Shown in pieces: positions 36,305-45,982 of a stretch of DNA of 64,000 nt (its first letter is position 1; the number at the start of each line of letters is the position of its first letter). Source of the DNA: Nocardioides marmotae (GTDB lineage: Bacteria; Actinomycetota; Actinomycetes; Propionibacteriales; Nocardioidaceae); contig NZ_CP053660.1 of NCBI RefSeq assembly GCF_013177455.1, positions 1,488,001-1,552,000 of the forward strand, written 5' to 3'. Under the pieces are notes generated by a model. That model ran no database searches and was not told the DNA's origin. It saw nothing but the letters and a program-made list of their open reading frames with translations. The position numbers were made by a program, and so were the translations under genes.

Positions 36305-37657
36305 ATGACCGCCCTGCTCTACCTCCTCGGCGTGGTGATCTTCGTCGTCGCCATCCTCGCCTCGATCGGCCTGCACGAGCTCGGCCACATGATCCCGGCG
36401 AAGGCGTTCGGCGGGAAGGTCACCCAGTACATGATCGGCTTCGGCCCGACGGTCTGGAGCAAGCGCGTCGGGGAGACCGAGTACGGCCTCAAGGCGATCC
36501 CGCTCGGCGGCTACGTCAAGATCATCGGGATGCTGCCGCCGGGGGCCACCGCGGTCGCCGACGAGGTGACGTACGACGAGCACGGCCAGCAGGTCGTCAA
36601 GGTGCGCAAGTCCAACACCGGCATGTTCACCCAGCTCATCAGCGACGCCCGCGCCGCGGAGTGGGAGCTGGTCGAGCCCGGCGACGAGGGCCGGCTGTTC
36701 TACAAGATGCCGTGGTGGAAGAAGGTCGTGGTGATGGCCGGCGGCCCGTCGGTCAACATCCTGATCGCCTTCGGCATCTACGCCTCGGTCTTCGGCACCT
36801 ACGGCAACCCCGGCGACGTGGTCATCGAGCCGGTGGTCAGCACGGTCCAGCAGTGCGTCGTGCCCGTGGCCGAGGACGGCCGGGTCTGCACCGACGAGGA
36901 CCCCGTCACCCCGGCCGCGCAGGCCGGGCTCGAGCCCGGCGACCGGTTCCTCGCCTTCAACGGCACCCCGGTCGAGGACTGGGAGCAGCTCCAGGGCCTG
37001 ATCCGCGGCAACGACGACGGCCGCGCCGAGATCCTCATCGAGCGCGACGGCCGCGAGCAGACCGTCGTCACCAACACCACGGTCTCCGCCCGGCCCACCT
37101 CCGCCGACGACGAGACGCTCACCCAGGTCGGCTTCCTCGGCATCTCGCCGAGCACCGAGCTCGCGACCGGCGGCGTCGGCTACACCCTCGGCCAGATGGG
37201 CGAGATGGCCAAGGACACCGTCGTCGCGCTCGGCACCCTGCCGGCGAAGGTCTGGGACGTCGCCCAGGCGATCGTCGGCCTCGAGGAGCGCGACCCCGAG
37301 GGCCCGGTCAGCATCGTCGGCGGCGGCCGCCTCGCGGGCGAGACCACCTCCCACGCGGAGATCCCCGGCGGCGACAAGGCCGCCTTCCTCCTGCTGCTCA
37401 TCGCGGGCTTCAACTTCTTCATCGGCATGTTCAACTTCCTGCCGCTGCTGCCGCTCGACGGCGGGCACATCGCCAGCGCGTTGTGGGAGGCCCTCCGGCG
37501 CGGCTTCGCCCGGCTCACCCGGCGCCCGGACCCGGGCTACGTCGACGCCGCCAAGCTGCTCCCCGTGGCGTACGTCGTGGCCTCGGCCATGCTGGTCATG
37601 GGCGTCGTGCTGATCGTCGGCGACCTGGTCGTGCCGCTGAGCCTGACGGGCTCCTGA
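36305..37657 (+). CDS. Site-2 protease RseP/RIP-type zinc metalloprotease
   Basis: The 450-residue intramembrane protease has the zinc motif HELGH (His24, Glu25, His28) in its first hydrophobic segment and the second motif LPLDGGH near residue 388. A PDZ domain lies between about 195 and 290 ([14 protein letters not shown]). Four hydrophobic segments are visible. Actinobacterial homologues such as Rip1 cut anti-sigma factors and divisome proteins. ATG 36305 is 22 bp after dxr. The dxr-rseP-ispG order is conserved in actinobacteria. Confidence 0.93.
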   Translation: MTALLYLLGVVIFVVAILASIGLHELGHMIPAKAFGGKVTQYMIGFGPTVWSKRVGETEYGLKAIPLGGYVKIIGMLPPGATAVADEVTYDEHGQQVVKVRKSNTGMFTQLISDARAAEWELVEPGDEGRLFYKMPWWKKVVVMAGGPSVNILIAFGIYASVFGTYGNPGDVVIEPVVSTVQQCVVPVAEDGRVCTDEDPVTPAAQAGLEPGDRFLAFNGTPVEDWEQLQGLIRGNDDGRAEILIERDGREQTVVTNTTVSARPTSADDETLTQVGFLGISPSTELATGGVGYTLGQMGEMAKDTVVALGTLPAKVWDVAQAIVGLEERDPEGPVSIVGGGRLAGETTSHAEIPGGDKAAFLLLLIAGFNFFIGMFNFLPLLPLDGGHIASALWEALRRGFARLTRRPDPGYVDAAKLLPVAYVVASAMLVMGVVLIVGDLVVPLSLTGS

Positions 37658-37675
37658 GCGGCTCGGCCCGAGCCG

Positions 37676-37681
37676 TAGGCT
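37676..37681 (+). promoter_or_regulatory. -10 box (TAGGCT) of ispG
   Basis: TAGGCT ends seven bases before the ispG ATG at 37689, a leaderless arrangement. Confidence 0.5.
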
Positions 37682-37688
37682 GGGGCCC

Positions 37689-38840
<1,152 letters not shown>

Positions 38841-38880
38841 CCCGGCCCAGAGCGCACTGCCCGGACGCAGGGCGCTCCCG

Positions 38881-38886
38881 TAGGCT
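38881..38886 (+). promoter_or_regulatory. -10 box (TAGGCT) of GNAT gene
   Basis: TAGGCT ends six bases before the GTG at 38893, a leaderless arrangement. Confidence 0.5.
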
Positions 38887-38892
38887 GCCGCC

Positions 38893-39738
38893 GTGCTCTC
38901 GACGCGTCACGGTGTGCGCCCGCTGGGGTCCGCCGACCTCGACGCGTTCCTCGCGCTCACGGCCCGGGACCCGGTGGTCAACGTCTTCGCCGACTACCGC
39001 GCCCGCACCACCAACCTCGAGCCGCGCTGGCTCGGCGGTGAGGTGTGGGGCCGCTTCGACAGCGGCGAGCTCGTCGCCGCCTGTCACGTCGGGGCCAACC
39101 TGGTCCCGATCGGCGCCACCCCCGACGACGCCCGGGCCTTCGCCGAGCGCGCGCTGACCCGCGGGCGCACCGTCTCCACCATCGTCGGCCCGCACGAGGC
39201 CGTCGAGGTGCTGTGGAACGGTGTGGCCGGCAGCTGGGGCCGCCCCCGCGAGGCGCGGTGGCGCCAGCCCCACCTGGAGATCGCCGGACCGCCGCTGGTC
39301 GAGCCCGACCCCCGCGTGCGGCGTACGACGCGGCCGGACATGGCCGAGCTCTACCCCGCGTGCGTGGCGATGTACACCGAGGAGGTCGGCGTCTCCCCGG
39401 AGCAGGGCGGGGGAGCCGAGCTCTACCGGGCCCGGGTCACCCAGCTGATGAACCGCGGCTGGTCCTTCGCCGCCTTCGAGGACGGCCGGCTGGTCTTCAA
39501 GGCCGAGGTGGCTTGCGCCTCGCCCTACGCCGCCCAGGTCCAGGGCGTCTGGGTGCCGCCGGACCAGCGCGGCCGCGGCCTGGCCGCGAGCGGCATGGCG
39601 GCCGTGGTCGAGATGGTCCGCGCCGAGATCGCCCCGGTGGTCTCGCTCTACGTCAACGAGTGGAACGAGCCGGCCCGCCGGGCCTACGCCCGCGTCGGGT
39701 TCCAGGAGACCGCCCGGTTCTCCACCGTGATGTTCTGA
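38893..39738 (+). CDS. GNAT-family acetyltransferase with N-terminal DUF4081-like domain
   Basis: The 281-residue protein has an N-terminal half (about 1-130) of the DUF4081 type and a C-terminal GNAT domain (about 140-280). The acetyl-CoA pyrophosphate loop is VPPDQRGRGLAASGM near 216-230, and LYVNEWNEPARRAYARVGF is the usual C-terminal helix and strand. Substrate is unknown. A DUF4081-GNAT protein next to ispG is common in actinobacteria. Start is GTG 38893, predicted leaderless. Confidence 0.88.
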   Translation: MLSTRHGVRPLGSADLDAFLALTARDPVVNVFADYRARTTNLEPRWLGGEVWGRFDSGELVAACHVGANLVPIGATPDDARAFAERALTRGRTVSTIVGPHEAVEVLWNGVAGSWGRPREARWRQPHLEIAGPPLVEPDPRVRRTTRPDMAELYPACVAMYTEEVGVSPEQGGGAELYRARVTQLMNRGWSFAAFEDGRLVFKAEVACASPYAAQVQGVWVPPDQRGRGLAASGMAAVVEMVRAEIAPVVSLYVNEWNEPARRAYARVGFQETARFSTVMF

Positions 39739-39778
39739 CCGGCCACGCCGGCACCGGCCCTCTGCCACGCTGGACCGC

Positions 39779-40141
39779 ATGAGCCTGCCCCTGAGCGCCA
39801 AGGTCCTCGCCACCGGCTTCACCGTGAGCGGGATCGTCCACCTCGTCCGGCCGCAGACCTTCGAGCCGCTGATGCCGGCCTGGGTCCCCGCCCACCGCGA
39901 GGTGATCCACGCCAGCGGCGTCGCCGAGCTGGCCTGCGCGGCCGGGCTCGCCGTGCCGGCCACCCGCAAGGTCGCCGGCTACGCCAGCGTCGTGGTCCTC
40001 CTCGGCGTCTTCCCGGGCAACGTGAAGATGGCCCAGGACGCGATGAGGACGCGCAACACCCGGTTCAAGGCGATCGCGCTGGCCCGGCTGCCGCTGCAGT
40101 GGCCGATGATCCGGGCCGCGCTGAAGGCCGCCCGCAGCTGA
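39779..40141 (+). CDS. DoxX-like small membrane protein
   Basis: The 120-residue product has three to four hydrophobic segments (about 7-25, 46-62, 66-84 and a weaker C-terminal one) and the [20 protein letters not shown] segment typical of short DoxX-like proteins. Some relatives take part in thiol or redox homeostasis, but no specific role can be assigned. It starts 40 bp after the GNAT gene and ends 61 bp before proS. Confidence 0.75.
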   Translation: MSLPLSAKVLATGFTVSGIVHLVRPQTFEPLMPAWVPAHREVIHASGVAELACAAGLAVPATRKVAGYASVVVLLGVFPGNVKMAQDAMRTRNTRFKAIALARLPLQWPMIRAALKAARS

Positions 40142-40189
40142 GCGGCGCGGGGGCCCGGAACCGGGTCGTCGGCGGCTGAGCCGTCGCCG

Positions 40190-40195
40190 TACCCT
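40190..40195 (+). promoter_or_regulatory. -10 box (TACCCT) of proS
   Basis: TACCCT ends seven bases before the proS ATG at 40203. Confidence 0.45.
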
Positions 40196-40202
40196 TGCGC
40201 CC

Positions 40203-41981
40203 ATGACCGCCCGGATCCTGCGCATGTCGAGCCTCTTCGTCCGCACGCTGCGCGACGACCCGGCGGACGCGGAGGTCCCCAGCCACCGGCTCCTCGTGCG
40301 CGCCGGCTACATCCGCCGCGCCGCGCCCGGCATCTACACCTGGCTGCCCCTCGGCCTGCGCGTCCTGCGCCGCATCGAGGACATCATCCGCGAGGAGATG
40401 GACGGCATCGGCGCCCAGGAGGTCAGCTTCCCCGCGCTGCTGCCCCGCGAGCCCTACGAGTCCACCAACCGCTGGACCGAGTACGGCGAGGGCCTGTTCC
40501 GCCTCCAGGACCGCAAGGGCGGGGACTACCTGCTCGGGCCCACGCACGAGGAGATGTTCACCCTCCTCGTCAAGGACCTGTACTCCTCCTACAAGGACCT
40601 GCCGCTCGCGCTCTACCAGATCCAGACGAAGTACCGCGACGAGGCGCGTCCCCGCGCCGGCCTGCTCCGCGGCCGCGAGTTCATCATGAAGGACTCCTAC
40701 TCCTTCGACGTCGACGACGCCGGGCTGGAGGAGAGCTACCAGCGCCACCGCGACGCCTACATCCGCATCTTCGACAAGCTCGGGTTCGAGTACGCCATCG
40801 TCAAGGCCACCTCCGGGGCGATGGGCGGGTCGAAGTCCGAGGAGTTCCTCGCCAAGGCCGCCGTCGGCGAGGACACCTACGTCCGCTGCACCGCCTGCGA
40901 CTACGCCGCGAACGTCGAGGCCGTCCAGGTCCGCGCGCCCCGCCCCGTGCCGTACGACGACGCGCCGGCCGCCCACGCCGAGGCCACGCCCGCCACCCCC
41001 ACGATCGAGACGCTCGTGGACCACCTGAACGCGGCGTACCCGCGTGCGGACCGCCCCTGGCACGCCGGCGACACCCTCAAGAACGTCCTGGTGACCCTCA
41101 AGCACCCCGACGGCACCCGCGAGCCGCTCGCCATCGGCCTGCCCGGCGACCGCGAGGTCGACCAGAAGCGCCTGGAGGGCCAGCTCGAGCCGATCGAGGT
41201 CGAGCCGATGGACGAGGCCGAGCTGCGCAAGCACCCGGCGCTGGTCAAGGGCTACATCGGCCCCGGCGCGCTGGGGGAGGAGAGCGCCTCGGGCATCCGC
41301 TACCTCGTCGACCCCCGCGTCGTCGAGGGCACCCGCTGGGTCACCGGCGCGGACGTCGAGGGCAGCCACGTGCTCGACCTCGTCGCCGGTCGCGACTTCA
41401 CCCCCGACGGGACGATCGAGGCCGCCGAGGTCCGTGACGGCGACGCCTGCCCGACCTGCGAGGACGGCGTCCTGGAGACCGCGCGCGGCATCGAGATGGG
41501 CCACATCTTCCAGCTCGGCCGGAAGTACGCCGACGCGCTCGGCCTGCAGGTCCTCGACGAGAACGGCAAGCGGGTCACCGTCACGATGGGCTCCTACGGC
41601 ATCGGCCCCTCGCGGGCCGTGGCCGCGATCGCGGAGGGCACCCACGACGAGGCCGGGCTGTGCTGGCCGCGCCACGTCGCGCCCGCGGACGTCCACGTGG
41701 TCGCCACCGGCAAGGACGAGGCGGTCTTCGCCGCGGCCGACCGGATCGCCCACGAGCTGGCCGAGCAGGGCATCGAGGTGCTCTACGACGACCGCCCGGG
41801 CAAGGTCAGCCCCGGCGTGAAGTTCAAGGACGCCGAGCTGATCGGCGTGCCGACCATCGTGGTGGTCGGCAAGGGCCTGGCCGACGGCGTCATCGAGGTC
41901 AAGGACCGGCGCACGGGCGAGCGGGAGCAGGTCGCGGCCGAGCACGTCGTCGACCACCTCGTCCGGCTGGTCCGTGCCTGA
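40203..41981 (+). CDS. proS: Prolyl-tRNA synthetase, bacterial type
   Basis: The 592-residue class II synthetase charges tRNA-Pro. The catalytic core holds [17 protein letters not shown] (motif 1 region), [19 protein letters not shown] (motif 2) and the [15 protein letters not shown] motif 3. An insertion (INS) editing domain sits between about 225 and 400, which defines the bacterial-type ProS that clears Ala-tRNA-Pro. The anticodon-binding domain is at the C-terminus from about 490. Full length. It lies a few kb upstream of rimP-nusA-infB. Confidence 0.97.
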   Translation: MTARILRMSSLFVRTLRDDPADAEVPSHRLLVRAGYIRRAAPGIYTWLPLGLRVLRRIEDIIREEMDGIGAQEVSFPALLPREPYESTNRWTEYGEGLFRLQDRKGGDYLLGPTHEEMFTLLVKDLYSSYKDLPLALYQIQTKYRDEARPRAGLLRGREFIMKDSYSFDVDDAGLEESYQRHRDAYIRIFDKLGFEYAIVKATSGAMGGSKSEEFLAKAAVGEDTYVRCTACDYAANVEAVQVRAPRPVPYDDAPAAHAEATPATPTIETLVDHLNAAYPRADRPWHAGDTLKNVLVTLKHPDGTREPLAIGLPGDREVDQKRLEGQLEPIEVEPMDEAELRKHPALVKGYIGPGALGEESASGIRYLVDPRVVEGTRWVTGADVEGSHVLDLVAGRDFTPDGTIEAAEVRDGDACPTCEDGVLETARGIEMGHIFQLGRKYADALGLQVLDENGKRVTVTMGSYGIGPSRAVAAIAEGTHDEAGLCWPRHVAPADVHVVATGKDEAVFAAADRIAHELAEQGIEVLYDDRPGKVSPGVKFKDAELIGVPTIVVVGKGLADGVIEVKDRRTGEREQVAAEHVVDHLVRLVRA

Positions 41982-42026
41982 CCGCTCCCGCGGGCTGCAG
42001 GGCAGGCCCGGCGCGGAGGTCGTGCG

Positions 42027-42740
42027 GTGAGGGGCATCGAGGCGGTCGTCTTCGACTGGGGCGGCACGCTCACCCGCTGGCACGACGTGGACTTCCACGC
42101 CGAGTCGCTCGCGCTGGCGGCCGCCGTCGTGGCCACCCCGAGCCCCGACGACGACCGGCACCTGCACGCCGAGCGGCTGCACGCCGCCGGGTCGGTGGTC
42201 TGGGGCCGCAGCCGCGACCACCAGCAGAGCGCGACCATCGCTGACCTCTTCACCGAGGCCGGACTCGAGCACGACCCGGCACTGCTGAGCGCCTACTACG
42301 ACTTCTGGGAGCCGCACACCGCGACCGACCCGGAGGTGCGACCGCTCTTCGAGGCGCTGCGCGCCGACGGGATCAAGGTCGGCGTGCTCTCGAACACGAT
42401 CTGGCCGCGGGAGTGGCACCGCGGGTTCTTCGAGCGCGACGGCGTGCTGGACCTCATCGACGGCGACGTCTACACCAGCGAGGTGCCGTGGACGAAGCCG
42501 TCCCCGCACGCCTTCCGCGCGGCCCTGGACGCCGTCGGCGCCACCGACCCCGCCCGCTGCGTGTACGTCGGCGACCGGCTCTACGACGACGTGTGGGGCG
42601 CCCAGCAGGCCGGCCTGCGGGCCGTCCACGTCCCGCACAGCGTCATCCCGGCCGAGCAGGTCGGCCACACCGAGGGTCGCCCCGACGCGGTCGTGCAGCG
42701 CGTCGGCGAGGTCCACGACGTCGTCTCGCGCTGGTCCTGA
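42027..42740 (+). CDS. HAD-family hydrolase
   Basis: The 237-residue HAD-superfamily protein has motif I VVFDWGGTLT near 7-16, with nucleophile Asp10 but Gly instead of the usual acid/base Asp two residues later. Motif II is VLSNT, motif III Lys is in PWTKPSPHAF, and motif IV is YVGDRLYDD. The DWGGT variant occurs in a recognised subset of HAD proteins, and the loss of the second Asp may lower or change phosphatase activity. Start is GTG with GGAGG upstream. Two hairpins lie in the following gap. Confidence 0.88.
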   Translation: MRGIEAVVFDWGGTLTRWHDVDFHAESLALAAAVVATPSPDDDRHLHAERLHAAGSVVWGRSRDHQQSATIADLFTEAGLEHDPALLSAYYDFWEPHTATDPEVRPLFEALRADGIKVGVLSNTIWPREWHRGFFERDGVLDLIDGDVYTSEVPWTKPSPHAFRAALDAVGATDPARCVYVGDRLYDDVWGAQQAGLRAVHVPHSVIPAEQVGHTEGRPDAVVQRVGEVHDVVSRWS

Positions 42741-42772
42741 GCCCCGACTCCCGGCGGTCCGCCGGCCGGGGC
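42741..42772. terminator. Terminator after HAD gene
   Basis: Inner arms 42751-42757 and 42759-42765 pair perfectly over 7 bp, and outer arms 42741-42746 and 42767-42772 pair over 6 bp. It starts at the base after the stop codon. Confidence 0.75.
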
Positions 42773-42777
42773 TTGAG

Positions 42778-42795
42778 ATTGCAAGAACATGCAAT
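42778..42795. promoter_or_regulatory. Palindrome ATTGCA-N6-TGCAAT
   Basis: Perfect 6-bp arms with a 6-base spacer, in locally AT-richer DNA between two terminators of convergent genes. It looks like a regulator-binding site, but no promoter of an annotated gene lies here. Confidence 0.4.
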
Positions 42796-42842
42796 GCACG
42801 AACCTGAGGGAACGCGGGCATCGACCCCGGGCGGTGCGCTGT

Positions 42843-42856
42843 TGCAGAGTTCTGCA
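42843..42856. promoter_or_regulatory. Palindrome TGCAGA-GT-TCTGCA
   Basis: A perfect 6-bp-arm palindrome with a 2-base centre, 47 bp after the first TGCA-type dyad in the same convergent gap. Confidence 0.4.
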
Positions 42857-42899
42857 CGAGGGAGCTCCCCGTCGGTCCCCACCTTCGACGGCTCCCTCG
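42857..42899. terminator. Terminator between HAD gene and DUF4439 gene
   Basis: Arms 42857-42865 and 42891-42899 pair over 9 bp, with an inner 5-bp stem (42870-42874 with 42886-42890). Placed between convergent genes, it probably serves the minus-strand pair that ends at 42922. Confidence 0.7.
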
Positions 42900-42921
42900 G
42901 GACCCACGTGTCCGGGTCGCG

Positions 42922-43356
42922 TCAGCGGTCCGCGTGCTCGCCCACTCCGGGGAACATCTCGGGCGTTCCCCGGAAGGCGAGCTCGCGGACCGCTGTGCGG
43001 ACCAGCACCTCCACCGCCCACCGGCGCAGCGGCCCCGCGGTGTGTGCGACCAGCGCGGCGTACGTCGCGGCGCAGTCGGTCTCGAGCTCCAGCGCTCGCC
43101 GCTCGACGGCGGCGAGGGTGCCGAGCCGGTCGGGCAGCGCGTACGCCGGCTCGGCCGCCACCGGCTCCGCGCCACGGTCGAGCAGCTCGCGCTCGAGCCG
43201 GTCGCGCTGGGCGCGGTGCTGCACGTAGGCGTCCTGCAACGCGGCGTACGCCGCCGGGTCGGCGGACCGGGACGTCTGGGCGCCGAGCGCGCCGACGACG
43301 TACACCGCGGCGTGCTCGGCGGCGAGCGCGGTCTGCAGGGCCTCCAGCGTCGTCAT
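42922..43356 (-). CDS. Ferritin-like DUF4439 protein
   Basis: The 144-residue helical protein matches the DUF4439 ferritin-like family. It opens with LEALQTALAAEHAAVYVVGALGAQ (Glu and His pattern of the first helix), then DAYVQHRAQRDRLERELLDRGAEP, typical of the second helix. There is no signal peptide. Its ATG overlaps the stop of the upstream lipoprotein gene (ATGA), so the two are translated together. The function of the family is not established; a four-helix bundle with possible metal sites is expected. Confidence 0.8.
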   Translation of the reverse strand: MTTLEALQTALAAEHAAVYVVGALGAQTSRSADPAAYAALQDAYVQHRAQRDRLERELLDRGAEPVAAEPAYALPDRLGTLAAVERRALELETDCAATYAALVAHTAGPLRRWAVEVLVRTAVRELAFRGTPEMFPGVGEHADR

Positions 43357-43901
43357 CGACCCGCCCCCACACGGCGGGGGAGGGCCACCAGGTGCTGGGC
43401 CACGCTGGCGGCCATCGACGCGAGCAGCTGGGCCAGCTGGCCGCTGTCCGCGCGGACCGCCAGGTCGGTCAGCCGGCGCTGGTGAGCCACCTCGCGGCGG
43501 CGGACCTCCGCGAGCGCGGCGGCGGGACCGCCGGGGACCTCGACACCCTCGGCGGCACCTTCGTCCGGGTCGCCCTCGAGCGCGGCCAGGTGCGCCGCGT
43601 GCATCGCCTCGAGGCCGGCGAGCAGCGGCCGCAGCCGAGCGTGACGCTGCCGGACCGCGGCGACCAGCGCGAGCGCCGCGGCCACCTCGGTCACGGCGAG
43701 GTCGACGACCTCTTCGTCCGCGGAGGGGTCCGGGGGCGCGACCCCGTCGGCGCCGGAGCGGTCGCTGGGGTCGGCGCCGGGCAGCAGGCCGCCGACGTCG
43801 GGGGCCTCGCAGGCGCTCAGCCCGCCGGCGAGTAGGGGGGCCAAGGTGACCGCCCCCACGCCGACGACGGCGCGCCGGGACGCGAGTGGCAGGTGGGGCA
43901 C
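43353..43901 (-). CDS. Lipoprotein with ferritin-like helical domain
   Basis: The 182-residue protein has a twin-arginine-like head ([10 protein letters not shown]), a hydrophobic core and the lipobox LSAC (Cys31), so it is predicted to be exported, perhaps by Tat, and lipid-anchored. The rest is Ala-rich and helical, with [13 protein letters not shown] resembling the ferritin-like pattern of its partner. Start is GTG 43901. The gene is divergent from rimP with 89 bp between. Pairing of such a lipoprotein with a DUF4439 gene upstream of rimP is common in relatives; function is unknown. Confidence 0.75.
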   Translation of the reverse strand: MPHLPLASRRAVVGVGAVTLAPLLAGGLSACEAPDVGGLLPGADPSDRSGADGVAPPDPSADEEVVDLAVTEVAAALALVAAVRQRHARLRPLLAGLEAMHAAHLAALEGDPDEGAAEGVEVPGGPAAALAEVRRREVAHQRRLTDLAVRADSGQLAQLLASMAASVAQHLVALPRRVGAGR

Positions 43902-43990
43902 GCCGTGACCCTAACCTCCGTCCTGCCGGGCGTTATGGTGTCCGGAACGCGAGGAACCGCAGGACAACAGAACAGGGAGGTCGCCCACCC

Positions 43991-44497
43991 GTGACCACAG
44001 GCAAGCAGGACGCCGTCCGGGGTCGGATCGAGCAGGAGCTCCGCGACCCCCTGCACGCGCTCGGGCTCGACGTCGAGGCCGTCGAGATCACCCCCGCCGG
44101 GAAGCGGCGCGTGCTGCGCGTCGCGGTCGACAAGGACGGCGGGATCACGCTCGACGACGTCGCCGACGCGACCCGCGCCGTCGACCAGGTGCTCGAGGCC
44201 TCCGACGTGATGGGCGAGCAGCCCTACACCCTCGAGGTCACCTCGCGCGGCGTCGACCGCCCGCTCACCCTGCCGCGCCACTGGCGCCGCAACGCCGACC
44301 GGCTGGTCAAGGTGACCACGACCGACGGCGAGACGTTCACCGGGCGCATCACGACCTCCGACGAGGTCGGCGCCACCCTCGACATCACCGGGCGCGCGCG
44401 CCGGGTGGCCTACGACCAGGTCGCCAAGGCGCTGGTCCAGGTCGAGTTCAACCGCAAGGCCGACCCCGACGCGGGTCCGGACGAGGAGGAGTCCTGA
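43991..44497 (+). CDS. rimP: Ribosome maturation factor RimP
   Basis: RimP helps 30S subunit maturation around S12 and S19. The 168-residue protein has the N-terminal alpha/beta domain (about 5-85, with [10 protein letters not shown] and [17 protein letters not shown]) and the C-terminal SH3-like domain (about 90-155, with [11 protein letters not shown] and [13 protein letters not shown]). I chose GTG 43991, which has AGGGAGG upstream; an earlier in-frame ATG at 43886 is unsupported. The stop overlaps the nusA ATG (TGATG). It leads the rimP-nusA-ylxR-infB operon. Confidence 0.95.
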   Translation: MTTGKQDAVRGRIEQELRDPLHALGLDVEAVEITPAGKRRVLRVAVDKDGGITLDDVADATRAVDQVLEASDVMGEQPYTLEVTSRGVDRPLTLPRHWRRNADRLVKVTTTDGETFTGRITTSDEVGATLDITGRARRVAYDQVAKALVQVEFNRKADPDAGPDEEES

Positions 44498-45474
44498 TGG
44501 ACATCGACCTGAGCATCCTGCGGATGCTGGAGCGCGAGAAGGAGATCTCCTTCGACGTGCTCGTCGAGGCGATCGAGCAGGCCCTGCTCACGGCGTACCA
44601 CAAGACCCCCGGCGCGCAGGAGCAAGCGCGCGTCGAGCTGGACCGCAAGTCCGGCCACGTCACCGTGCTGGCGACCGAGGTCGACGACGAGGGCAACCCG
44701 GTGGGGGAGTACGAGGACACCCCGCAGGGCTTCGGCCGGATCGCGGCGACGACGGCGAAGCAGATCATGCTGCAGCGGCTTCGCGACGCCGAGGACGAGA
44801 TCCGGTTCGGCGAGTTCGCCGGCAAGGAGGGCGACATCGTCTCCGGCGTCATCCAGCAGGGCCGCAACCCCGACGACGTCATGGTCGACCTCGGCAAGCT
44901 CGAGGCGCTGCTGCCGGTGAGCGAGCGGGTCCCGGGCGAGGACTACCGGCACGGCACGCGCATCAAGTGCCTGGTCGTCTCGGTCCGCAAGGGCATGCGC
45001 GGCCCGCAGATCACGCTCTCGCGCTCCCACCCCAACCTGGTCAAGAAGCTCTTCGCCCTCGAGGTCCCCGAGATCGCCGACGGCACCGTCGAGATCGCCG
45101 CCATCGCCCGCGAGGCGGGGCACCGCAGCAAGATCGCGGTGCACACCTCGACACCCGGCGTGAACCCCAAGGGCGCCTGCATCGGCCCGATGGGCCAGCG
45201 GGTGCGCAACGTGATGGCCGAGCTCAACGGCGAGAAGATCGACATCGTCGACTGGTCCGAGGACCCGGCGACCATGGTCGCCAACGCCCTCTCGCCGGCC
45301 CGGGTGACCTCGGTCGAGGTCGTCGACGCCGCCGCGCGCTCGGCCCGCGTCGTCGTGCCGGACTTCCAGCTCTCCCTCGCCATCGGCAAGGAGGGCCAGA
45401 ACGCACGGCTCGCCGCGCGGCTCACCGGCTGGCGCATCGACATCCGCTCCGACGAGCCCGGCGACGACGCCTGA
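44497..45474 (+). CDS. nusA: Transcription termination/antitermination protein NusA
   Basis: NusA binds RNA polymerase and modulates pausing, termination and antitermination. The 325-residue protein has the N-terminal RNAP-binding domain (1 to about 110), an S1 domain (about 112-180), and two KH domains (about 185-320) with [13 protein letters not shown] and [19 protein letters not shown]. It lacks the C-terminal acidic repeats of E. coli NusA, which is normal for actinobacteria. It is translationally coupled to rimP. Confidence 0.97.
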   Translation: MDIDLSILRMLEREKEISFDVLVEAIEQALLTAYHKTPGAQEQARVELDRKSGHVTVLATEVDDEGNPVGEYEDTPQGFGRIAATTAKQIMLQRLRDAEDEIRFGEFAGKEGDIVSGVIQQGRNPDDVMVDLGKLEALLPVSERVPGEDYRHGTRIKCLVVSVRKGMRGPQITLSRSHPNLVKKLFALEVPEIADGTVEIAAIAREAGHRSKIAVHTSTPGVNPKGACIGPMGQRVRNVMAELNGEKIDIVDWSEDPATMVANALSPARVTSVEVVDAAARSARVVVPDFQLSLAIGKEGQNARLAARLTGWRIDIRSDEPGDDA

Positions 45475-45519
45475 GCCACCCACCCCGCCCGCCGGTTCGG
45501 CCCTGGGGCCGTGAGCGGG

Positions 45520-45525
45520 TAGTGT
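45520..45525 (+). promoter_or_regulatory. -10 box (TAGTGT) of ylxR
   Basis: TAGTGT ends eight bases before the GTG at 45534, with no ribosome-binding site. It supports the downstream GTG as start. Confidence 0.45.
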
Positions 45526-45533
45526 GGACGCCA

Positions 45534-45860
45534 GTGGCTCGCACATCTCGGTCTCCCGCACGCTCGGACGACATCGACCCCTCGGGGCCGGTCCGTACCT
45601 GTGTGGGCTGCCGGAAGCGGGCCGCCAAGCGCGAGTTGTTGCGGGTGACCGCCGGCTCGGACGCAGAAGGCCGACCGGCCGTCGTGCCCGATCCGACAGC
45701 CACCGCTCCGGGGCGTGGTGCTCACCTGCACCCCACCCAGGAGTGCTACGACCTCGCGGTGCGCCGGAAGGCGTTCGGCCGGGCCCTGAGGATCAGCGGC
45801 TCGCCCGGGCTCCCCAGCACGCCCGTGGCCGAGCACCTCTCGCACGCATGTCCGCCCTGA
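45534..45860 (+). CDS. YlxR/RnpM-family RNA-binding protein
   Basis: This 108-residue protein is the DUF448 (YlxR) family member always found between nusA and infB. The signature VRTCVGCRKRAAKRELLRV lies near residues 18-36, and PGRGAHLHP plus CYDLAVRRKAFGRALR follow. The Bacillus homologue has been linked to RNase P control. Start is ambiguous: GTG 45534 follows a -10-like TAGTGT at leaderless spacing, while GTG 45522 in the same frame would add four residues. About 120 bp separate it from infB. Confidence 0.9.
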   Translation: MARTSRSPARSDDIDPSGPVRTCVGCRKRAAKRELLRVTAGSDAEGRPAVVPDPTATAPGRGAHLHPTQECYDLAVRRKAFGRALRISGSPGLPSTPVAEHLSHACPP

Positions 45861-45982
45861 ATGCAACGACCAGGAACTGGAGCAGCAGCTCATGAGCACT
45901 CGATGAGTACTTCCCAATGAGTTTGCACAACCACCAACGGTCCTAGGACGCCGAGCGCGGGTCTGGGGCCAGAAGGAGAAAC

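Noticed and set aside
42643..42882. Small minus-strand ORF of 79 codons overlapping the HAD gene
   Set aside because: It mostly runs antisense to the HAD gene, has no good ribosome-binding site and an Arg/Pro-rich end.
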